Below are positions 6,371 through 8,875 of a DNA stretch of 8,875 bases, one piece after another. Both the position numbers and the translations under genes were made by a program. The DNA is from Phycisphaerae bacterium (GTDB lineage: Bacteria > Planctomycetota > Phycisphaerae > Tepidisphaerales > Tepidisphaeraceae). How positions within the stretch are numbered: position 1 is the stretch's first letter; every line of letters begins with the position of its first letter. The DNA lies in contig JAUJNJ010000147.1 in assembly GCA_030448225.1 (NCBI GenBank), forward strand, positions 1 through 8,875, written 5' to 3'. The notes beneath the pieces were generated by a model, which saw nothing but the letters and a program-made list of their open reading frames with translations, was not told the origin of the DNA and did not search any database.

Positions 6371-8875
6371 TCGGCCCGAGCGGCGCGGCCTCGACGATGT
6401 TGGAATACTCGCCGGGGCCGGCCGCACCGTTCGCGCGGACGCGGTAGCGGTAGGTCCGCTCGACGATGGCGGTGCCGTCGGCGTGGGTCGTGAAGTTCGC
6501 CGGCGCGAAGCTGATCTCGCGGAACGGGCCGTCCCCCTCGGCGCGTTCGATCAGCCATCGCTGTTCGTTGTTCGCCACGTCCTCCCACTGCAGGTCGATG
6601 CGCCGGTCCGACACGCCCCAGGCGATCAGGTTCCGCGGGGCCGCCGGCACCGCGTCGCCGGTGGTGTGGCTGGTCGACGCCGCGTGCCCGGAGTCGCCGT
6701 GCGCGTTGACGGCGTAGACGCGGTAGTAGTAGGTCGTGAGCGGCCCGACGGTCTCGTCGGCGTACGACGTCGCGTCCGCCGGCAGCGGCACCGAACGGTC
6801 GATCGTCGCGAAGTCGGCAGTGGCGCTTCGCTCCAGGCGGAAGGCGGTCTCGTTCGTCGAGCGGTCCGTCCACCGGAGGTCGACGCGGCGGCCCGAGGCG
6901 CCGGCGGCGACCGGCGGCGCCGCGACCAGGTCGGTGGGCGAGCGCGGCGTGTCGGGCGTGACGATCGACGCGACGTTTGACGCGCCGGCGGCCTCCCCGC
7001 CGGCGTTATAGGCGACGACGCGGTAGTGGTACGCCGTGTCCTCGGTCAGCCCTTCGTCGCGGACGGTGGTCGCGTCGGCCAGCGCGTGGAACGTACGGTC
7101 GATCGTCGCGTAGTCGGCGCGCGAGCTGCGCTCGACGCGGAAGCCGGTCTCGTTGGCCGAACGGTCCGCCCACCGCAGGTCGACGCGCACGCCGCTCGTC
7201 GCGGTGGCCGACACGTTCGCCGCCGGCGCCGGCGCGGGCGGCAGGACCGCCGGCGCGAACCGCCACAGCTCCGGCCCGTGCCGGCCGTCGTCGGCGCCGA
7301 AGAAGACCGCCCCGTCGACGTCGGTCACCACGCCGGGCGAGGAAGTGCGGTACGGGTTCAGTGCGAATTCCTTCGTGCCCGCGGCGGTGCCGTCGGTCCG
7401 CCACAACTCCTCGTCCGGGTTGTTGTAGGTGTCGTGCGCCGCGAAGTAGACGTGGCCCGCCGCCGCCCCGAGGAACCTCGGCCGCGTCGCCGAAGAGTAG
7501 TTGCCGAGCGTGAACCGCCTCACCTCGACAGTACCGGCGGCGGTGCCGTTGCTCTTCCACAGGACGTTGTAGTTGCTCCCGCCGATGAGCGGGTCGAAGA
7601 AGTAGAGCGTCCCGCCGTAGTTGACCAGGCCGCGCGGCCCCCACTGGTCGCCGTCGGGCTCGATCGAGCGCACGCGCGTCGTGGTGACGCCGTCGGTGCT
7701 GTAAAGGCCGCGCGAGGCCGTCTCCCACACGAAGAAGTAGACGCGGTTTCCGAGCGCGGCGAGGTCATTGGCACTGTTATAGACGCTGAGTGTCGCGCCG
7801 GTGCCGAAGTGCGTGACGCGGGTCGTGCCCGCCGCCGTGCCGTCGCTCTGCCAAACCTGTGGCTGGCCGCCGGCGACCTCGCGGGCGAAGAAGAACGCCT
7901 TGCCGCCCGCGGCGACGAGCGACGCGGGCTCGTACTCGTACCCGGAGGCGAACGCGGAACTGCCGCTCCCGGGGAGGACGTCCTTCACGAGAGCCGTGCC
8001 GCCCGCCGTCCCGTCCGACTTCCACAGTTCGTACCCGTGGGCGGCCGTGTTCGCGTAGAAGAAGAGGGTGCCGTCGACGTCCGTAAGCCTCGTGGGCATC
8101 GACCCGACGGAGCCGGACTCGATGTCCTTCACCATGCGGGTGCCCTGAGGCGTTCCATCAGTCGTCCACAGTTCCGGGTCACTGCCATTGACCGGATTGG
8201 CGGCCGTGAAGTAGAGCAGGCCGCCGGACCGCGTGAAGCCACTGTTCGAGATCGCGTTCACCAGGAGGACCGTGCCGGCGGCGGTGCCGTCGCTGCGATA
8301 GACGCCCGACCCCTGGTCGCCCGTTCCCGACCAGTAGAGCGAGCCGTCGAACACGGTGAGGAAATTCTGGCGGCCGCCGGCGATCACGCGGTCGGTGCCG
8401 GCGGCGGTGCCGTCGCTGCGCCACAGGCCGCTCGTCTCCGCGGCGACGGCGGTGCTGCCGGTGTAGCTGAAGAACGCGTGCCCTCGGAAGGCGACCGAAC
8501 TGGACGGCCCGGGACCGAGCGCGCCGGAGTGGGCGTCGGCGGCGAGGGCGGTGCCGGCTGCGGTGCCGTCGCTGCGCCACAATTCCGAGCCGCGCAGGCC
8601 GTCGTAGGCGGCGAAATAGACGCCCTGTCCGACGCGGACCAGCTCGCCGCTGAAGCTGCCGGCCGGCCCGGGGTTGATGTCCGCGACGCGGGCGGTGTTC
8701 GCGGCGGTGCCGTCGCTCGACCAGAGTTCGGCGCCGGCCGCGGCGTCGGACGCGCGGAAGAACACCCGGCCGTCGTCGCCGCCGGTCAGGCTCGCCAGGC
8801 CCGGCAGCGCCGCGACGCGCGCGGTGCCGCCGACGGTCCCGTCGGACTTCCACAGTTCCGGCGTGCCCGACGTCG
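4194..8875 (-). CDS. Giant ELWxxDGT-repeat protein with FN3 domains (N-terminus outside window)
   Basis: The frame is open at the right edge: codons from 8873 downward read TSGTPELWKSDGTVGGT and run straight on, so an apparent GTG start at 8765 is an internal valine. Product: about 1560 residues in this frame. A first block of about 11 ELWxxDGT units (~50 residues each, pattern LYFxA...G.ELW+SDGTAAGT..V.DI.PG) is followed by three FN3 domains, then a second block of similar units. The repeats are probably beta-propeller-like blades. The composition (Gly/Ala/Ser/Thr, aromatic strands, no membrane segment, no catalytic motif) suggests an extracellular or cell-surface adhesion or matrix protein; any signal peptide lies outside the window. 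The correct frame is lost near 5268, regained in patches, and finally ends at TGA 4194-4196 just after TSDGTAGGT. The real protein almost certainly continues through 2459-4193 to a dockerin-like end. Function beyond surface role is unknown. Confidence 0.85.
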   Translation of the reverse strand, partial: TSGTPELWKSDGTVGGTARVAALPGLASLTGGDDGRVFFRASDAAAGAELWSSDGTAANTARVADINPGPAGSFSGELVRVGQGVYFAAYDGLRGSELWRSDGTAAGTALAADAHSGALGPGPSSSVAFRGHAFFSYTGSTAVAAETSGLWRSDGTAAGTDRVIAGGRQNFLTVFDGSLYWSGTGDQGSGVYRSDGTAAGTVLLVNAISNSGFTRSGGLLYFTAANPVNGSDPELWTTDGTPQGTRMVKDIESGSVGSMPTRLTDVDGTLFFYANTAAHGYELWKSDGTAGGTALVKDVLPGSGSSAFASGYEYEPASLVAAGGKAFFFAREVAGGQPQVWQSDGTAAGTTRVTHFGTGATLSVYNSANDLAALGNRVYFFVWETASRGLYSTDGVTTTRVRSIEPDGDQWGPRGLVNYGGTLYFFDPLIGGSNYNVLWKSNGTAAGTVEVRRFTLGNYSSATRPRFLGAAAGHVYFAAHDTYNNPDEELWRTDGTAAGTKEFALNPYRTSSPGVVTDVDGAVFFGADDGRHGPELWRFAPAVLPPAPAPAANVSATATSGVRVDLRWADRSANETGFRVERSSRADYATIDRTFHALADATTVRDEGLTEDTAYHYRVVAYNAGGEAAGASNVASIVTPDTPRSPTDLVAAPPVAAGASGRRVDLRWTDRSTNETAFRLERSATADFATIDRSVPLPADATSYADETVGPLTTYYYRVYAVNAHGDSGHAASTSHTTGDAVPAAPRNLIAWGVSDRRIDLQWEDVANNEQRWLIERAEGDGPFREISFAPANFTTHADGTAIVERTYRYRVRANGAAGPGEYSNIVEAAPLGPNLTTLVKDVNAQVIVGGSEPSPVVTSGGIGYFAATDPAGGRELWRTDGTESGTYQVIDLQPGSANSTPTNLVDLNGTLYFTAIGGSLGVGLYKTDGTAAGTTFVKAFSPSSAANFTVVNGTLFFSAFEGNIAGHGGIELWKSDGTAAGTGRVKDIFPGSASSLPFSLAALGDVLLFRANDGVNGTELWRSDGTEAGTYMVKDVSAASGENIGNQILVAGTTAYFAANGPEGIELWRSDGTAGGTRLVKDFAPGTTASRPLDLVSFGGSVYFSAADDGADRSLYKTDGTDAGTVPVVDFAEETSATTPLHLRVVGGRLVFTTRDTGGGNVNRLYASDGTPAGTREIMTLPGGPSNLGLNALTVVGDVAWAGSPRRRSGATCGVSDGTLRASAVVPTTWPTWAATPANLSDFGGRLFFRAADGETGQNSGRKDGAARHRPAEGHPPPHVRRYRAVRDDGQRRALLRRHRHVRRAGPVPQRRHRRARRSSRPGRSPPSPGAGDAVFFANFAAAAGQQRLVAKTDGTAPGHRPAPRRASAAAVGSLWALGIGCVLPPPRADNASPSPWTSDGTPGGTSPVAGRVEGDRLRRRPGRAPAAAGGYLYFLLGRPRRAAPAGGRLGVPDGTDGGTTVVDDAANGRAFGLIAIGDRVYYDVHHPTAGTSLWKPPAARPRPPRWSKVASSPRAASRRHRRPRQRRRTALLQRLRPRDRQRAWTSDGTAGGTRPRP
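6375..7240 (-). repeat. Three tandem FN3 domains
   Basis: Domain 1 spans about 7240-6953, domain 2 about 6950-6665 and domain 3 about 6650-6375. Each carries the (R)VDLRW.DRS.NET.FR(V/L)ERS-type strands and a closing YYYRV/YRYRV strand with N-x-G. Domains 1 and 2 are about half identical. They share near-identical DNA exactly 300 bp apart (ACGGTCGATCGTCGCG at 6795 and 7095), so a 100-codon unit was duplicated in tandem. Domain 3 is more diverged (RRIDLQWEDVANNEQRWLIER). Confidence 0.85.
7255..8875 (-). repeat. First block of ELWxxDGT repeats (about 11 units)
   Basis: Units end in PELWKSDGTVGGT, AELWSSDGTAANT, SELWRSDGTAAGT, SGLWRSDGTAAGT, SGVYRSDGTAAGT, PELWTTDGTPQGT, YELWKSDGTAGGT, PQVWQSDGTAAGT, a degenerate GLYSTDGVTTTR, NVLWKSNGTAAGT and EELWRTDGTAAGT. 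The block closes with PELWRF lacking DGT. At the DNA level the plus-strand word GCGGTGCCGTCGCT recurs at 8281, 8404, 8560 and 8704. Confidence 0.9.

Noticed and set aside
8763..8765. Apparent GTG start of the giant gene
   Set aside because: The same frame continues upstream to the window edge with another complete ELWKSDGT unit, so this is an internal valine.
5300..8875. Regular repeats of about 150 bp suggesting a CRISPR-like or satellite array
   Set aside because: Periodicity follows codons of a protein repeat, spacers encode conserved strands, and no short identical direct repeats with unique spacers exist.

Overview
The window is GC-rich and carries two unrelated regions. The right two thirds (about 2459 to the right edge, minus strand) is one very large secreted or surface protein gene. 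It is built of ELWxxDGT repeats, fibronectin type III (FN3) domains, a beta-strand-rich segment and a dockerin-like pair of calcium loops. In my knowledge of these families, that combination in a high-GC genome is most typical of Planctomycetota, especially Phycisphaerae-like lineages. The assignment is an inference from protein style only; there is no marker gene here.

Layout from left to right: the 3' end of an unrecognised plus-strand gene (2-382); a convergent DNA amino-methyltransferase on the minus strand (389-1594) whose stop lies 6 bp from the neighbour's stop; a small ribbon-helix-helix (RHH) regulator (1623-1838) just upstream of the methyltransferase and apparently in one operon with it; two nearly identical palindromes (1844-1859 and 1863-1879) with a sigma70-like promoter (1862-1897), read leftwards; about 500 bp without a convincing gene (1898-2402); a strong hairpin (2403-2444); then the giant gene from about 2459 to beyond 8875, running leftwards with its N-terminus outside the window.

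The left region reads as a small self-regulated DNA-modification module. The RHH protein probably binds the twin palindromes, which cover both the -10 element and the ribosome binding site. No restriction endonuclease is visible, so the methyltransferase is either solitary or paired with a gene to the left of the window.

The giant gene is clean from 8875 down to about 5270, then becomes a mosaic of all three frames down to about 2740. At least twenty single-step frame changes are needed to keep the recognisable domains in register. Motif residues are preserved throughout and premature stops are absent until the frame is lost. Locally poor sequence or consensus therefore seems more likely than true gene decay, though decay cannot be excluded. 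I found no clearly new multi-gene system. The most specific testable novelty is the RHH/twin-operator/methyltransferase control circuit.
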